Shown: positions 33,901-42,809 of the stretch, piece by piece
Numbering within the stretch: the first letter of the stretch is position 1
Layout: each line of letters starts with the position of its first letter
The notes under the pieces: model-generated
The model's input: the letters and a program-made list of their open reading frames with translations, nothing else
What the model was told of the DNA's origin: nothing
Database searches by the model: none
Made by a program: the position numbers and the translations under genes
Source of the DNA: Propionicimonas sp020161015
Lineage (GTDB): Bacteria > Actinomycetota > Actinomycetes > Propionibacteriales > Propionibacteriaceae
Length of the DNA stretch: 64,000 nucleotides
Assembly: GCF_964266745.1 (NCBI RefSeq)
Contig: NZ_CAXWGX010000001.1
Span: 620,001-684,000, forward strand
Direction: 5' to 3'

Positions 33901-35352
33901 GGCGGATTCAACTGGTGGTCGCAACACCTTGATCGTGGAGGTGTTGGGTGGGGGTCGGGAATAGGCAGCGGAATGTTCGTGAGTATCGGGGTCAGCTTCC
34001 CTCGCCGGGGCGACCGACGGTTGCCTGGCGTGAGGATCGGGTCAGGTTCTGGGCGGCGATCTCTCGCGGGGTGAGGACCGAGGACGCCTGCGTGGAGGCG
34101 GGCGTGTCCAGCCCGGTCGGGTTCCGGTGGTTCCGCCACGCTGGCGGGGTGAATCCCGGACTTCCTGCGTCGGTGTCGGGTCGGTATCTGTCGTTCTCCG
34201 AGCGGGAGGACATCGCGTTGTGGCGCGCCCAGGGCCTGGGTGTTCGAGCGATCGCCCGCCGGCTCGGCCGGGACCCGTCGACCGTGTCGCGCGAGTTGCG
34301 CCGCAACGCCTCGACCCGCACCTACCGGCTGGACTACAAAGCCTCGACAGCTCAGTGGCACGCTGAGCGGCGTGCACGCCGGCCGAGACCGGCGAAGCTC
34401 GCCGGCAACGACCGGTTGCGCCGCTACGTCCAGGACCGGCTTTCCGGGGTGATCAACGCCGCCGACGGCACCGTTGTCGGTGCCGAAGGGCCAACGTGGA
34501 AGGGCCGGAACAAACCGCACCGCGGCGATCGGCGCTGGGTCCAGGCGTGGAGCCCTGAACAGATCGCGCGCCGGCTACCAGTCGACTTCCCTGATGATGT
34601 GTCCATGCGGATCAGCCACGAGGCGATCTATCAGGCGCTCTATGTCCAGGGACGCGGCGCGCTGCAACGCGAACTGGTCACCTGCCTACGCACCGGCCGC
34701 GCACTCAGGGTTCCACGTGCCCGCGCCCACCAGAAGGCATGGGCGCACGTCACCGCCGAGACCCTGATCAGTGAACGTCCCGCCGAGGCCGACGACCGGG
34801 CCGTGCCCGGCCACTGGGAAGGAGACCTGATCATCGGCCTCCACCGCTCAGCGATCGGCACCCTGGTCGAACGGACCACCCGGTTCACGATGCTGGTCCA
34901 CCTGCCCCGCGAAGCCGGCTACGGCATCATCCCTCGCACCAAGAACGGCCCGGCACTGGCCGGCTACGGCGCGGTCACCATGGCCAACGCGCTCGCCTCG
35001 ACCATCACCACCCTGCCCGAACAGCTGCGCCGGTCCCTGACCTGGGACCGCGGCAAAGAACTGTCCGACCATGCCCGCTTCAGCATCGCTACCGGCGTGC
35101 GCGTGTTCTTCGCCGACCCGCACAGCCCCTGGCAGCGAGGCACCAACGAGAACACCAACGGGCTCCTGCGTCAGTACTTCCCCAAAGGCACCGACCTGTC
35201 CCGCTGGAGCGCCGAGGAGATCACCGCCGTCGCCGTAGCCCTCAACAACCGGCCACGCAAGACACTCGGCTGGAAGACCCCCGCCGAAGTACTCAACGAC
35301 CACCTACTCTTGCTCCAACAAGGCGGTGTTGCGACGATCGGTTGAATCCGCC
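33901..35352 (+). mobile_element. IS30-family insertion sequence (1452 bp) nested in the IS3 orfB
   Basis: The ends match as inverted repeats over 28 bp with three mismatches: left 33901-33928 begins GGCGGATTCAACTGGT, right (reverse complement of 35325-35352) begins GGCGGATTCAACCGAT. A 3-bp target duplication CAA flanks it at 33898-33900 and 35353-35355. It encodes a full-length transposase and appears intact. Confidence 0.93.
33948..35345 (+). CDS. IS30-family transposase
   Basis: 465 residues. The N-terminal HTH region has YLSFSEREDIALWRAQGLGV, then IARRLGRDPSTVSRELRRNA. The central part has WSPEQIARRLPVDFPDD and ISHEAIYQALYVQGRGALQR. The DDE core shows GHWEGDLIIG (first Asp), LTWDRGKELSDH (second) and QRGTNENTNGLLRQYFPKGT (Glu). 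It begins at GTG 33948 with GGAGG about six bases upstream, and its stop lies inside the right inverted repeat. No frameshift is visible, so it is probably active. Confidence 0.93.
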   Translation: MGVGNRQRNVREYRGQLPSPGRPTVAWREDRVRFWAAISRGVRTEDACVEAGVSSPVGFRWFRHAGGVNPGLPASVSGRYLSFSEREDIALWRAQGLGVRAIARRLGRDPSTVSRELRRNASTRTYRLDYKASTAQWHAERRARRPRPAKLAGNDRLRRYVQDRLSGVINAADGTVVGAEGPTWKGRNKPHRGDRRWVQAWSPEQIARRLPVDFPDDVSMRISHEAIYQALYVQGRGALQRELVTCLRTGRALRVPRARAHQKAWAHVTAETLISERPAEADDRAVPGHWEGDLIIGLHRSAIGTLVERTTRFTMLVHLPREAGYGIIPRTKNGPALAGYGAVTMANALASTITTLPEQLRRSLTWDRGKELSDHARFSIATGVRVFFADPHSPWQRGTNENTNGLLRQYFPKGTDLSRWSAEEITAVAVALNNRPRKTLGWKTPAEVLNDHLLLLQQGGVATIG

Positions 35353-35902
35353 CAATTTCGCTCCAGAAGATTCCTGGCTGCGCTTCGCCACCACCAACTG
35401 GCCGGATCGATGGGTCAGGTCGCTTCGGCCGGCGACAACGCCGCCATGGAATCCTTCTTCGCGCTGCTGCAGAAGAACGTCCTCGACCGGCACCGCTGGA
35501 GCACCCGGCACGAGCTCCGGCTCGCCATCATCACCTGGATCGAACGGACCTACCACCGCCGACGCCGGCAAGCCAGCCTCGGCCGATTGACCCCCATCGA
35601 GTACGAGACCATCATGACCACACCGGCCACCCAGGCCGCCTAACCCAACCTGTCACCTAAAGGTGCATCAGTCCCGTGACTAGCCAATACGCTCTCTGGC
35701 CAGCCCCCTACGGACGCGCCCGGACAGGGGTGAACTGAGACATATCCTGGCCACGTCGGAGGTGGCTACTTTCCGGGCCTCGCGAAGAGTGCCCCGTTCC
35801 GACACCAAGCCGCGCCACGGCCCCGCGACTGCCAAGGGCATCGACCCAGGAAGGCTCGAAACTTCGGGGCCGGAGCCGGCAGCGGATTGCCCTCGGCTGA
35901 GT

Positions 35903-36760
35903 TCAGGCTGCCGGCTCGGACGCCTCCAGCAGCCGCTCGATCACCGTCACGACGCCGTGCTCCCGGTTCGCGGGCGCGACGAAGCGTGCCGCCTCGATCA
36001 CATCAGGGTGCGCGTTCGCCATGGCGAAGGAGTTCGGCGCGCCGGTGAGCATCTCCAAGTCGTTCAGGTAGTCCCCGAACACCACGGTCTGCTCGGGCGT
36101 GACACCCAGCTCACGCTGCAGTGACCCCACTGCGGCGCCCTTGTTGGCGTCCGCGCTCATGATGTCCACCCAGTGCTCACTGGAAGCCACCACCTGGTGC
36201 GGGGCGCAACGCTCTGCGAGCAGCCGGGCGGCGCCGGCCTCCGCACCCCCGAAGTCGAACACCGCGCACTTGATCGCCGCCTCGCCGATGTCCAGCAGGT
36301 CGTCGACGGTCTCCAGCGCGGCGTAGTACCTCGCGACTTCCGCCACGAAACGCTCGTCGGACCGTTCGATGTACGCCGCCTCGCGGCCGCACCAGACCAG
36401 GCCGATGTCATGCCCCTCCAGAACGAGCCCACGGACCATCCCGACCAGCTCAGAGGCGAAGGCCGGCTCAAGCGGGGTGCAACTGAGCTCATCCCCGTCC
36501 AGGACCACCAGCGTCCCGTTCTCCGCGATGAACGCCATCCCGTCGGCACTGTCGCCGAACAGCCGGCGCAGGCTCGCGTACTGGCGACCACTCGCCGGGG
36601 CCAGCCTGATCCCGCGTTCGCGCAGCCTCGGCAGCACCCGCCACAGTCGGTCCGGGATCTCGCCGTCGCCGTCCAGCAGCGTCCCGTCCAGGTCCGTCAC
36701 CACGAGCCGGAGGTCGATCGGATAGCTGGGCAGCGTGGCAACCACGGCTGTTTCTGTCAT
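35903..36760 (-). CDS. HAD-superfamily (Cof/IIB type) phosphatase
   Basis: This 285-residue cytoplasmic hydrolase probably dephosphorylates a sugar phosphate. Motif I is VVTDLDGTLLDGDGEIPD (residues 20-37), motif II lies near LAPASGRQYASLRR, IMSADANKGAAVGSL is the Cof-type lysine region near 205, and motif IV is VVFGDYLNDLEMLTGA near 230. ATG 36760 has AGAAGAG upstream. It is the last gene of the leftward regulon operon, 120 bp after the SIS protein, so it may be co-transcribed. It could serve to relieve sugar-phosphate stress, but the substrate is unknown. Confidence 0.88.
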   Translation of the reverse strand: MTETAVVATLPSYPIDLRLVVTDLDGTLLDGDGEIPDRLWRVLPRLRERGIRLAPASGRQYASLRRLFGDSADGMAFIAENGTLVVLDGDELSCTPLEPAFASELVGMVRGLVLEGHDIGLVWCGREAAYIERSDERFVAEVARYYAALETVDDLLDIGEAAIKCAVFDFGGAEAGAARLLAERCAPHQVVASSEHWVDIMSADANKGAAVGSLQRELGVTPEQTVVFGDYLNDLEMLTGAPNSFAMANAHPDVIEAARFVAPANREHGVVTVIERLLEASEPAA

Positions 36761-36880
36761 CTGCTCTTCTCGAAGTGGGCACGGCCCAGCCCGCCGCGTG
36801 AGCGGCGCGCGTCATTGGGATGCCTGGATTCTATCGCTTTGCAGTCTGTTATGAGGTTCACGTCGAGGTGGGCGACCCGG

Positions 36881-37519
36881 CTAGGACGTGCTGCTTGGCG
36901 GTGCGGGCAAGCCTTCCAGCTCACCGGGGAGATCGGCGAGCTTGCCGACCGCGCCGAGCGGGTGGGTGAATACCACGTCGGTCCAGCTGTAGCCGCGCAT
37001 GCGCATCAGCGCGACGGCCAGGCAGTCTCCCCAGACTGCGTGCATGAGGGTGGAGCCCATCGCGATGAGGTTGCCGGGATCGACCTGGTCGGCGACGGCG
37101 AAGACCTGAATGTGGTCGGCCAGCCGCGCGAGGCTGGAGTCCGGCTCGCTGGTGAGCGCGACGACGGTGACGCCCCGTTCCTGGGCGCGGGCGCTGAGGT
37201 TGTTGATCTCGTCGGACTCGCCGCCCTTGGAGATCGAGATCAGTACGTCGCCGGGACTGAGCGCGCCCATGGTGCCGTGGAGTGCGTCCGAAGGCTGCAT
37301 GAAGACCGACGGTGTGCCGCTCACCGAGAACAGGTGCGCCATTCGGCGGGCGATGGTGCCCGAGGTGCCGGAGCCGGTCACGAACACCTTGCCGCTGCAG
37401 TTGTAGAGGAGGGTGAGGATCTGGTCGGTGGCCTCGTCGAACACCGCCGTCACCGACTGCAGGGCTGCGGCTTCGATGGCAACCCGTTCATGCGCGAGTT
37501 CGCGAAAGTCCTGGTTCAT
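36881..37519 (-). CDS. SIS-domain sugar-phosphate isomerase-like protein
   Basis: A single SIS domain of 212 residues in the KpsF/GutQ/KdsD style, without the CBS domains of arabinose-5-phosphate isomerases. Phosphosugar-binding motifs are GKVFVTGSGTSGTIARRMAH near residue 43, the serine-rich ISISKGGESDEINNL near 95, and TVVALTSEPDSSLARLADHI near 117. A conserved late histidine lies in VVFTHPLGAVG. It starts 14 bp after the ATPase gene on the same strand, so it is part of the transporter operon. A second SIS protein lies at 41560-42120. Confidence 0.87.
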   Translation of the reverse strand: MNQDFRELAHERVAIEAAALQSVTAVFDEATDQILTLLYNCSGKVFVTGSGTSGTIARRMAHLFSVSGTPSVFMQPSDALHGTMGALSPGDVLISISKGGESDEINNLSARAQERGVTVVALTSEPDSSLARLADHIQVFAVADQVDPGNLIAMGSTLMHAVWGDCLAVALMRMRGYSWTDVVFTHPLGAVGKLADLPGELEGLPAPPSSTS

Positions 37520-37532
37520 GTCTCCCCCGTCC

Positions 37533-39050
37533 TCAGGCGGCTTCCCACGCCTTGTGGCGCAGGCCTTGCACGCTGAGCTGGCCGGCGGGGATCTCCTGGC
37601 CGTCGCAGCTGCCGAGCACGAAGGTCACGACATCGTCGGAGACTTCGAGGATTTCCTCCTCCTCGCTGGAGACCATGATCACGGCGAGGCCGTCCTCGTG
37701 GGCGAGTGTGCGCAGCAACTGGTGAATCTCGGCCTTGACGCCGATGTCGACGCCCTTGGTCGGCTCGTCCAGGAGCAGAATCCTGGGCTTCTGCGCGAGC
37801 GCCCGGGCGAGCAGCACCTTCTGCTGGTTGCCGCCGGAAAGGGTGACCACAGGTGCGTGGATGTTCCCGCGGATGCCGAGCTGGGTGAGCAGGTCGGTGG
37901 CGATCTCGCGGAGCTTGCGGTGGTCGAGGAGGCCGGCGCGGGTGTGTTGGCCGACGATGGGCAGCACGGCGTTGGTGATCGAGTCGAGTCCGGGGACGAT
38001 GCCGTCGATCTTGCGTTCCTCGGTGAGGTACACCACGCCGTGGCGCTGGGCGTCCGCGGGATCGGACGGACGGTAGTCGTTTCCGAACAGGGTGATCGAG
38101 CCGGAGGTCGGTGGGAGGAGGCCGATCAGGGTCCTGAGGAACTCTGTGCGGCCGGAGCCGACCAGTCCGTAGATGCCGAGGATGCGGCCGGAGCTGGCCT
38201 CGAGGTCGACGCCGTTGAGCTCGGCGCTGTGCAGCCCGGTGACTGACAGCACTACGTCACGGACAGCGTTCGGATCGGCCTTTGTGGCCGCGTGGGTCGC
38301 GCCGGAGTCGTCCTTCTCGGGGAGTTCGGAGCCGGCGATGGCCTTGATCACCTCGGCACGGTTCACCTTGTCGGTGGTGCCGCGGATCTGAACCTTGCCG
38401 TTGACCAGCGCGACCACCTCGTCGGAGATCGCGAAGAGCTCGTCGAGCTTGTGGTTGATGAACACGATGCCGAGGCCTTCGTTGGTGGCCAGGCCGCGCA
38501 CCATCTTCAGCAGGGGTTCGACCTGGTCGCCCTCGAGGCTGGTGGTGGGCTCGTCGAGGAGCAGGAACTTCGCGTTGCGGGAGGTCGCGATCGCGATCTC
38601 CAGCAGTTGCCGGGTGGCCACCGGGTATTCCCCGACGAGGCGGCCGGCGTCGGCCTCGATCCCGAACCTGTCCACCAGTTGCTGGGCGGATTCGCGCATT
38701 CCCTTCTTGTCCAGCCGGCCACCCTTCCTGAGCTCGCGGCCCAGGAAGGTGTTCTCGGCGATGGTCAGGTTGGGTAGCAGCGACAGCTCCTGGTAGACCG
38801 TCGAGATCCCGGCCTCGATCGCCGCCGCAGGTGAGTGGTGGGCGACCTTCTGTCCACCGATGAGGAGCTCGCCCCCGTCCGGCTGGTACGCGCCGGACAG
38901 GACCTTCAGCAGAGTGGACTTGCCCGCCCCGTTGTGGCCGACGAGCCCGACCACTTTCCCGGCGGTGAGGGTCAGGTCGACCCCATCCAGCGCGGGCACG
39001 CCGGCGAACAGCTTCCGGATTCCGACTGCCTGCAGCACCAACTCTTCCAC
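37533..39050 (-). CDS. Sugar ABC transporter ATPase (RbsA type, two NBDs)
   Basis: About 505 residues. NBD1: VVGLVGHNGAGKSTLLKVLS near residue 35, then FLLLDEPTTSLEGDQ near 165. NBD2: YGLVGSGRTEFLRTL near 290, LSGGNQQKVLLARAL near 400 and ILLLDEPTKGVDIGVKA near 425. All Walker and signature motifs are intact. GTG 39050 is preferred because AAGGAG stands eight bases upstream; GTG 39059, three codons earlier, would overlap that site. It couples to the permease at 40111-41178. Confidence 0.92.
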   Translation of the reverse strand: MEELVLQAVGIRKLFAGVPALDGVDLTLTAGKVVGLVGHNGAGKSTLLKVLSGAYQPDGGELLIGGQKVAHHSPAAAIEAGISTVYQELSLLPNLTIAENTFLGRELRKGGRLDKKGMRESAQQLVDRFGIEADAGRLVGEYPVATRQLLEIAIATSRNAKFLLLDEPTTSLEGDQVEPLLKMVRGLATNEGLGIVFINHKLDELFAISDEVVALVNGKVQIRGTTDKVNRAEVIKAIAGSELPEKDDSGATHAATKADPNAVRDVVLSVTGLHSAELNGVDLEASSGRILGIYGLVGSGRTEFLRTLIGLLPPTSGSITLFGNDYRPSDPADAQRHGVVYLTEERKIDGIVPGLDSITNAVLPIVGQHTRAGLLDHRKLREIATDLLTQLGIRGNIHAPVVTLSGGNQQKVLLARALAQKPRILLLDEPTKGVDIGVKAEIHQLLRTLAHEDGLAVIMVSSEEEEILEVSDDVVTFVLGSCDGQEIPAGQLSVQGLRHKAWEAA

Positions 39051-39091
39051 GTCACTCACTCCTTCTCACCTACGACGACGATCGATCAGGC

Positions 39092-40093
39092 TCAGCCGAC
39101 GAAGCCGGGGCCGGGGGTGTCGGGCTTCACGAACAGCTTCAGCGGACGCAGGATCTGCGCCTCGACGCTGCCGCCGCCGTTCCAAGCCTTGACCTGCTGG
39201 ATGACCCGGCGTCCGTAGTCCTCCGGCTCCTGCGCGACGCAGGACGGGTAGCTGTCGGTCAGCTTCAGCTCGGAAGCGCAGAAGCCGTACACCTTGACGT
39301 CCTTGCCCTCGGTGGCCTGGATCGCGCCGTAGGCGGCCGGGCCGGTGGATGCGAAGATCACATTGATCTCGGGGTGTCCCTGCATCATCTCGGAGGTCAC
39401 CTTCAGCGAGTCGTCCGGCTTGACGTTGCCGTCGACCTTGGCCACGACCTTCGCATTCGGGTTCTTGCTGATGGCCTCGGTGAAGCCCTCGTCGCGGATC
39501 ACGACCGGGCGCTCGTCGGGCTCGGTGACGAAGCCGATGTTCAGCTTGGCGTCGGCCCCGAGGTCCTTCAGCACCTGCTCGCCGGTCTGCGTGCCGCCGG
39601 CCTTGTTGTCAGCACCGAGGTACTGCATGATCGTGGCGCCCTGCGCCTTGAGCGCGTTCTCGTCCACGATCACGTTGACCGTGAAGACGGGGACGCCGGC
39701 GTCGTTGGCTGCCTTGACGATGCCGGCAGCCGGCTCGGACTTGACGGCGTTGAGCGCGAGGGCACACGGCTTCTTCTGCAGCATGGCCTGCACCTGGGCG
39801 AGCTGGTTGGCGTCATCGTCGTTGGCGATCTGCACCTCGACCTTGAAGCCCGCGGACGCGCCCTCCTCCTCGAAGCCCTTCTTCATGGCCACGTAGTAGG
39901 GGTTGGTCAAGTTGGGCAGCGCGACGGCAACGTAGGGGTTGGCGTCGGAGCAGGCGGCCGGCTTGGCTTTCGCGGCACCGGTGCCCCCGGCGGGGGCGCT
40001 GGAGGCGGCCCCGGTGTTCAGCCCGGCACAGCCGGTGAGGGTGGTCGTCATCACGGCAAGCCCCGCGATGGCCGACGTCTTCCAGTTGAGCAT
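39092..40093 (-). CDS. Sugar ABC transporter substrate-binding lipoprotein
   Basis: 333 residues. The signal peptide ends in lipobox LTGC (Cys22), followed by an Ala/Gly/Ser linker. The mature RbsB-like domain begins YVAVALPNLTNPYYVAMKKG near residue 54, with QAMLQKKPCALALNAVKSEP near 103, and INVIFASTGPAAYGAIQATE near 245 in the second lobe. Two cysteines (in YGFCASE and YPSCVAQ) are close enough for a disulfide. It lies between the permease and ATPase genes, an order that differs from the other two transporters in this window. Confidence 0.93.
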   Translation of the reverse strand: MLNWKTSAIAGLAVMTTTLTGCAGLNTGAASSAPAGGTGAAKAKPAACSDANPYVAVALPNLTNPYYVAMKKGFEEEGASAGFKVEVQIANDDDANQLAQVQAMLQKKPCALALNAVKSEPAAGIVKAANDAGVPVFTVNVIVDENALKAQGATIMQYLGADNKAGGTQTGEQVLKDLGADAKLNIGFVTEPDERPVVIRDEGFTEAISKNPNAKVVAKVDGNVKPDDSLKVTSEMMQGHPEINVIFASTGPAAYGAIQATEGKDVKVYGFCASELKLTDSYPSCVAQEPEDYGRRVIQQVKAWNGGGSVEAQILRPLKLFVKPDTPGPGFVG

Positions 40094-40110
40094 GCTTGCT
40101 TCTCCTTCTC

Positions 40111-41178
40111 TTAGTGGGTTGATTCGCTCGGGACGGGCCCGGAGCTGCTTGCGGATTGCGGGGGTGGGGGTGTCTCAGCCGCGGAGGTGGGCGGTGGGGT
40201 CTCGCCGGAGCGGGAGAACAGGCGGCGGATGCCCTCGGCGATGGTGATCCGGCGGCGGGCGGCGTCGAGGCTGACGCCCAGGAGGATGATCACGCCGATG
40301 ACCAGGGGCTGCCAGAAGCTGTCGACTCCGACGACGTTCATGCCGTTGGAGACGGTCGCGATCAGGATCGCGCCGAGCAGTGCGCCGACGATGGTGCCCA
40401 CCCCGCCGAAGAGGCTGACCCCGCCGACGACGGCCGAGGCGATGCTGTAGAACTGCTCGTTGCCCGAGCCGGCGGTGGGGTAGCCGACCATGAGCCGGCT
40501 TGTGGTGATCACGCCACCCATGCCGGCGCAGATTCCGGAGATGGCGTAGACCGTGAGGATCTTGCGGCCGATGTTGACGCCCGCCAGGCGGCTGGCGTCG
40601 GCGTTGCCGCCCACGGCGTAGATGTGCACACCCGACGGGGTCTGCTTCAGGACAACGATGAACACCGCGGCGAACAGTGCCAGCAGGATCACCGGGATCG
40701 GGACGCCGAACAGTGAGCCGCGGCCCCAGATCGCGAACAGCGGGTCGGCGACGGTGACCGACTTCGCGCCCGTGAGGATCTGCGGGATCGCCGCTGAGAT
40801 CCCGAACGTCGAGAACGTAACGATGAAGGGTGGCAGCTTCACGTAGTGGATCACTGCGCCGTTGAACAGGCCGACCAGCAGGCCGACGACCAGCGCGATC
40901 AGCGCTGCCATCCACCAGTTGGCGCCCAGCTGCATCGAGATCGCCGCCAGCATGCCGGTGAGGGCGATGTTGGAGCCCACCGAGAGGTCGATGCCGCCGG
41001 TGAGCAGGACGAACGTCTGGCCGAGAGCGAGGAACGCCACCACGGTGCCGTTCAGCATCAGGACCTGGACGTTGCCCAGAGTCATGAACTCCGGCGACAA
41101 CATGGACATCACCGCGGCAACGAGCACGAGCACTCCGAAGATGCCCATCTCTTCCGGCAGTCGGCGTCTCTTTGCCAT
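40111..41178 (-). CDS. Sugar ABC transporter permease (RbsC type)
   Basis: This 355-residue inner-membrane protein has about nine to ten hydrophobic helices. Signature TGGIDLSVGSNIALTGMLAA lies near residue 62 and VVGGVSLFGGVGTIVGALLG near 250. The C-terminal 40 residues form a proline/serine-rich cytoplasmic tail (TPPPTSAAETPPPPQSA), which is unusual for the family. ATG 41178 has GGGAGG seven bases upstream. It is the first gene of the operon; its promoter region carries a SorC-type palindrome and a sequence block shared with the kinase promoter at 44304-44370. Confidence 0.92.
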   Translation of the reverse strand: MAKRRRLPEEMGIFGVLVLVAAVMSMLSPEFMTLGNVQVLMLNGTVVAFLALGQTFVLLTGGIDLSVGSNIALTGMLAAISMQLGANWWMAALIALVVGLLVGLFNGAVIHYVKLPPFIVTFSTFGISAAIPQILTGAKSVTVADPLFAIWGRGSLFGVPIPVILLALFAAVFIVVLKQTPSGVHIYAVGGNADASRLAGVNIGRKILTVYAISGICAGMGGVITTSRLMVGYPTAGSGNEQFYSIASAVVGGVSLFGGVGTIVGALLGAILIATVSNGMNVVGVDSFWQPLVIGVIILLGVSLDAARRRITIAEGIRRLFSRSGETPPPTSAAETPPPPQSASSSGPVPSESTH

Positions 41179-41271
41179 TATCTGCGCCTCCCTTTCGAGG
41201 TCCTTGCTAACCCATTGATCCCTCGGGATCCCTTCTGGTTACCGGACCTGCGTGCCCACGCTGGCTCGGTA

Positions 41272-41336
41272 CATCAACGATCACATCGGGTCGCCAAGTG
41301 TGCAACCATCCTTACCCAAAGACGCTCATTTGAGCA
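41272..41336 (-). promoter_or_regulatory. Promoter block of the transporter operon with SorC-type operator
   Basis: In + orientation: CATCAACGATCACA (41272-41285), 13 nt, TGTGCAAC (41299-41306), 17 nt, then GCTCATTTGAGC (41324-41335). The same three elements recur at 44304-44368 upstream of the kinase. On the minus strand TTGCAC could serve as a -35 box. The palindrome would lie just upstream of it, as for an activator or an upstream repressor site. Confidence 0.7.
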
Positions 41337-41532
41337 TAACGAAATGGTTACGGCTCCTGGGCATCGGGCCAGGAGGGGCTGCCAGCGCCGCCACAACCCT
41401 GACGGGGACAGCTCGAATCGCCAAGCGGAGGCGGGATTGAAGCCGATGGATGGATCGGGGAGCGACCTGCGGAGTGCTGCGAGCAGCGTCAAGTGGCGGC
41501 TAGGGTCACTTGAGCAGGTCCGATGGAAGGGA

Positions 41533-41548
41533 ATGCTCACCTGAGCAT
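41533..41548. promoter_or_regulatory. Perfect 16-bp palindrome, SorC-type operator copy 2
   Basis: ATGCTCACCTGAGCAT reads as two perfect ATGCTCA half-sites around CC. It lies 12 bp past the stop codon of the SIS gene, about 200 bp upstream of the promoter block of the transporter operon. It could act as an auxiliary site for looping. Confidence 0.65.
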
Positions 41549-41559
41549 GGGGCGACGGA

Positions 41560-42120
41560 CTACTCGAGGTCGGCGTGGCGTGCGAACATCGACTCGGAGG
41601 TCTCGCCGAGCCGGTCCATCAGCTCGAGGACGATCGCGTCGTAGAGCAGGAACGACAACTGCTCGAAGGCTGAGCCCATCGGCTGGATCGAACGCTCGCC
41701 TCCCGGCCGGTCCACCTTCGGGGACGTTCCGGGAAGGGTGACGACGGCATCGGCGAGCATTCCGATCGGCGAGGCAGGATTCGTGGTCACCAGACCAATC
41801 CGGGTGCCGGCCGCCGACGCCCGTCGGGCGAGGCTCACGAGGCTTTCGGTCGCACCCGAACCCGACCCGAGTACCAGGAGGTCGCCTGGACCAGTGTGTG
41901 GACTCGTCATCTCGCCCACCACCGAGACCGACAGACCCAGGTGGTGCAGTCGGTTGGCGAAGCCGCGGATGGCTACCCCCGAGCGTCCGGCACCAGCGAT
42001 GAAGCGATGCCGCGCACCCAGTAGTTCGTCCACAAGGGCGGACGGGCCGGATTCGTCGATCGCGGCCCGGTTGGCGCTGAGTTCTCGCAGGATGTCGGCC
42101 AACCTCCCGGTGACGCTCAC
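41560..42120 (-). CDS. SIS-domain protein, 6-phospho-3-hexuloisomerase-like
   Basis: A single SIS domain of 186 residues, the usual length of 6-phospho-3-hexuloisomerases. Motifs: HRFIAGAGRSGVAIRGFANR near residue 38, LLVLGSGSGATESLVSLARR near 80, IGLVTTNPASPIGMLADAVV near 105, and PMGSAFEQLSFLLYDAIVL near 145. GTG 42120 overlaps the epimerase stop as GTGA; the open frame upstream to 42405 is wrong-frame sequence. Last gene of the kinase-epimerase-SIS operon. Isomerisation of a ketose phosphate is likely; the substrate is inferred only from the neighbours. Confidence 0.85.
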   Translation of the reverse strand: MSVTGRLADILRELSANRAAIDESGPSALVDELLGARHRFIAGAGRSGVAIRGFANRLHHLGLSVSVVGEMTSPHTGPGDLLVLGSGSGATESLVSLARRASAAGTRIGLVTTNPASPIGMLADAVVTLPGTSPKVDRPGGERSIQPMGSAFEQLSFLLYDAIVLELMDRLGETSESMFARHADLE

Positions 42121-42809
42121 TCGGCACCCTCCGGGGCCATCGGTGCGGGGTCGAACAGGGCCCGCCCCAGGACAAGGTAGCTGGCGCCCGAACGCACGGC
42201 GTCCATCGCAGTGTTCTTGGAAATGCCCCCGTCGACGCCGACCGGAAGCGTGCGGGCGACCCGGCTGACGACGCCGAGGCGGCCAGGGTCGGCAAGCTGC
42301 TTGGTTCCGGGCTCGATCAACATGACCAACGCACCGTCCAACCGGGTTGCGCCTGCCCACTCCGGGGCCGGCCACAGCTCCCCCCACAACTCGACATCCG
42401 GGCACGCTGCACGCAATCGACGCCCGATGCGGTCGAGAACAGCCGCGGCAGCCGACACCCGAGTGGGCGAAAGCCGTTCAAGCCATTCAGCTACCTCATC
42501 GATGACCTGGTCGCGCCGAATCTCCGGTGCGTCGCCGAGCAGGATCAGGTGGACGTCGATCGCCGCGCCGGGAAGGGCGGCGGCGACGGCCTCCAACTGC
42601 TCCAGGGTCACGCCGACGCTCACGAACCCAGCGTCCCGGCGATAGCGCAGGATCACGTCCGCGTGAATCCAACATCCGGCCTCGTGTGCGGCATGGGCGC
42701 CGCGGATGCGCTGGGAGGCCGGCAGCGCGTAGATGCTGGCGCCCACCGTTGCCGTACGCATCTCGCCGACCCACGGTGCCACGTCCACCCCGTGCGCGCG
42801 CCCGGTCAC
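42117..42809 (-). CDS. Ribulose-phosphate 3-epimerase family protein
   Basis: A TIM-barrel epimerase of 230 residues. The metal and acid/base pattern of the RPE family is present: VGASIYALP (first-strand Ser), CWIHADVI (His and Asp ligands), AIDVHLIL (Asp and His), GALVMLIEPG and VGVDGGISKN with the catalytic Asp. It is divergent from housekeeping Rpe in the loops, e.g. MLIEPGTKQ in place of MSVNPGFGGQ, which suits a specialised epimerase such as one for allulose 6-phosphate. GTG 42809 overlaps the kinase stop as GTGA. Confidence 0.82.
   Translation of the reverse strand: MTGRAHGVDVAPWVGEMRTATVGASIYALPASQRIRGAHAAHEAGCWIHADVILRYRRDAGFVSVGVTLEQLEAVAAALPGAAIDVHLILLGDAPEIRRDQVIDEVAEWLERLSPTRVSAAAAVLDRIGRRLRAACPDVELWGELWPAPEWAGATRLDGALVMLIEPGTKQLADPGRLGVVSRVARTLPVGVDGGISKNTAMDAVRSGASYLVLGRALFDPAPMAPEGAE

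Larger units (their letters stand above)
33313..35643 (+). pseudogene. IS3-family transposase OrfB, split by the IS30 insertion
   Basis: The first part (33313-33900, 196 codons) is the HTH_21 and rve core: RQPYYRWLAHP, FGYRLLADEAREAGL, QLWLTDITEH with the first catalytic Asp, and CIVHSDRGSQ with the second. The rest (35356-35643) resumes in the same frame as FRSRRFLAAL, then SAGDNAAMESFFALLQKNVL with the catalytic Glu, and ends RLTPIEYETI. Deleting the IS30 element plus one CAA target copy restores a 291-codon orfB with an intact DDE triad, so the interruption is recent. Confidence 0.9.
32960..35675 (+). mobile_element. IS3-family insertion sequence interrupted by an IS30-family element
   Basis: Terminal inverted repeats begin GGGACTGCTGCA at 32960 and, on the other strand, GGGACTGATGCA from 35675, each followed within a few bases by TAGGTGACA. 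Between them lie IS3-type orfA and the two halves of orfB. Removing the inner element and one target copy leaves about 1.26 kb, a normal IS3 size. A clear target duplication for the outer element is not evident. It landed upstream of the rib operon without hitting a recognisable gene. Confidence 0.85.
41179..41559. other. Promoter region between the two leftward sugar operons
   Basis: No gene is seen. It contains the regulatory block at 41272-41336, a half-like site TTGAGCAGG near 41510, and the full palindrome at 41533-41548. Both neighbouring operons run leftward, so this region is the promoter of the transporter operon and the tail of the catabolic operon. Confidence 0.65.
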
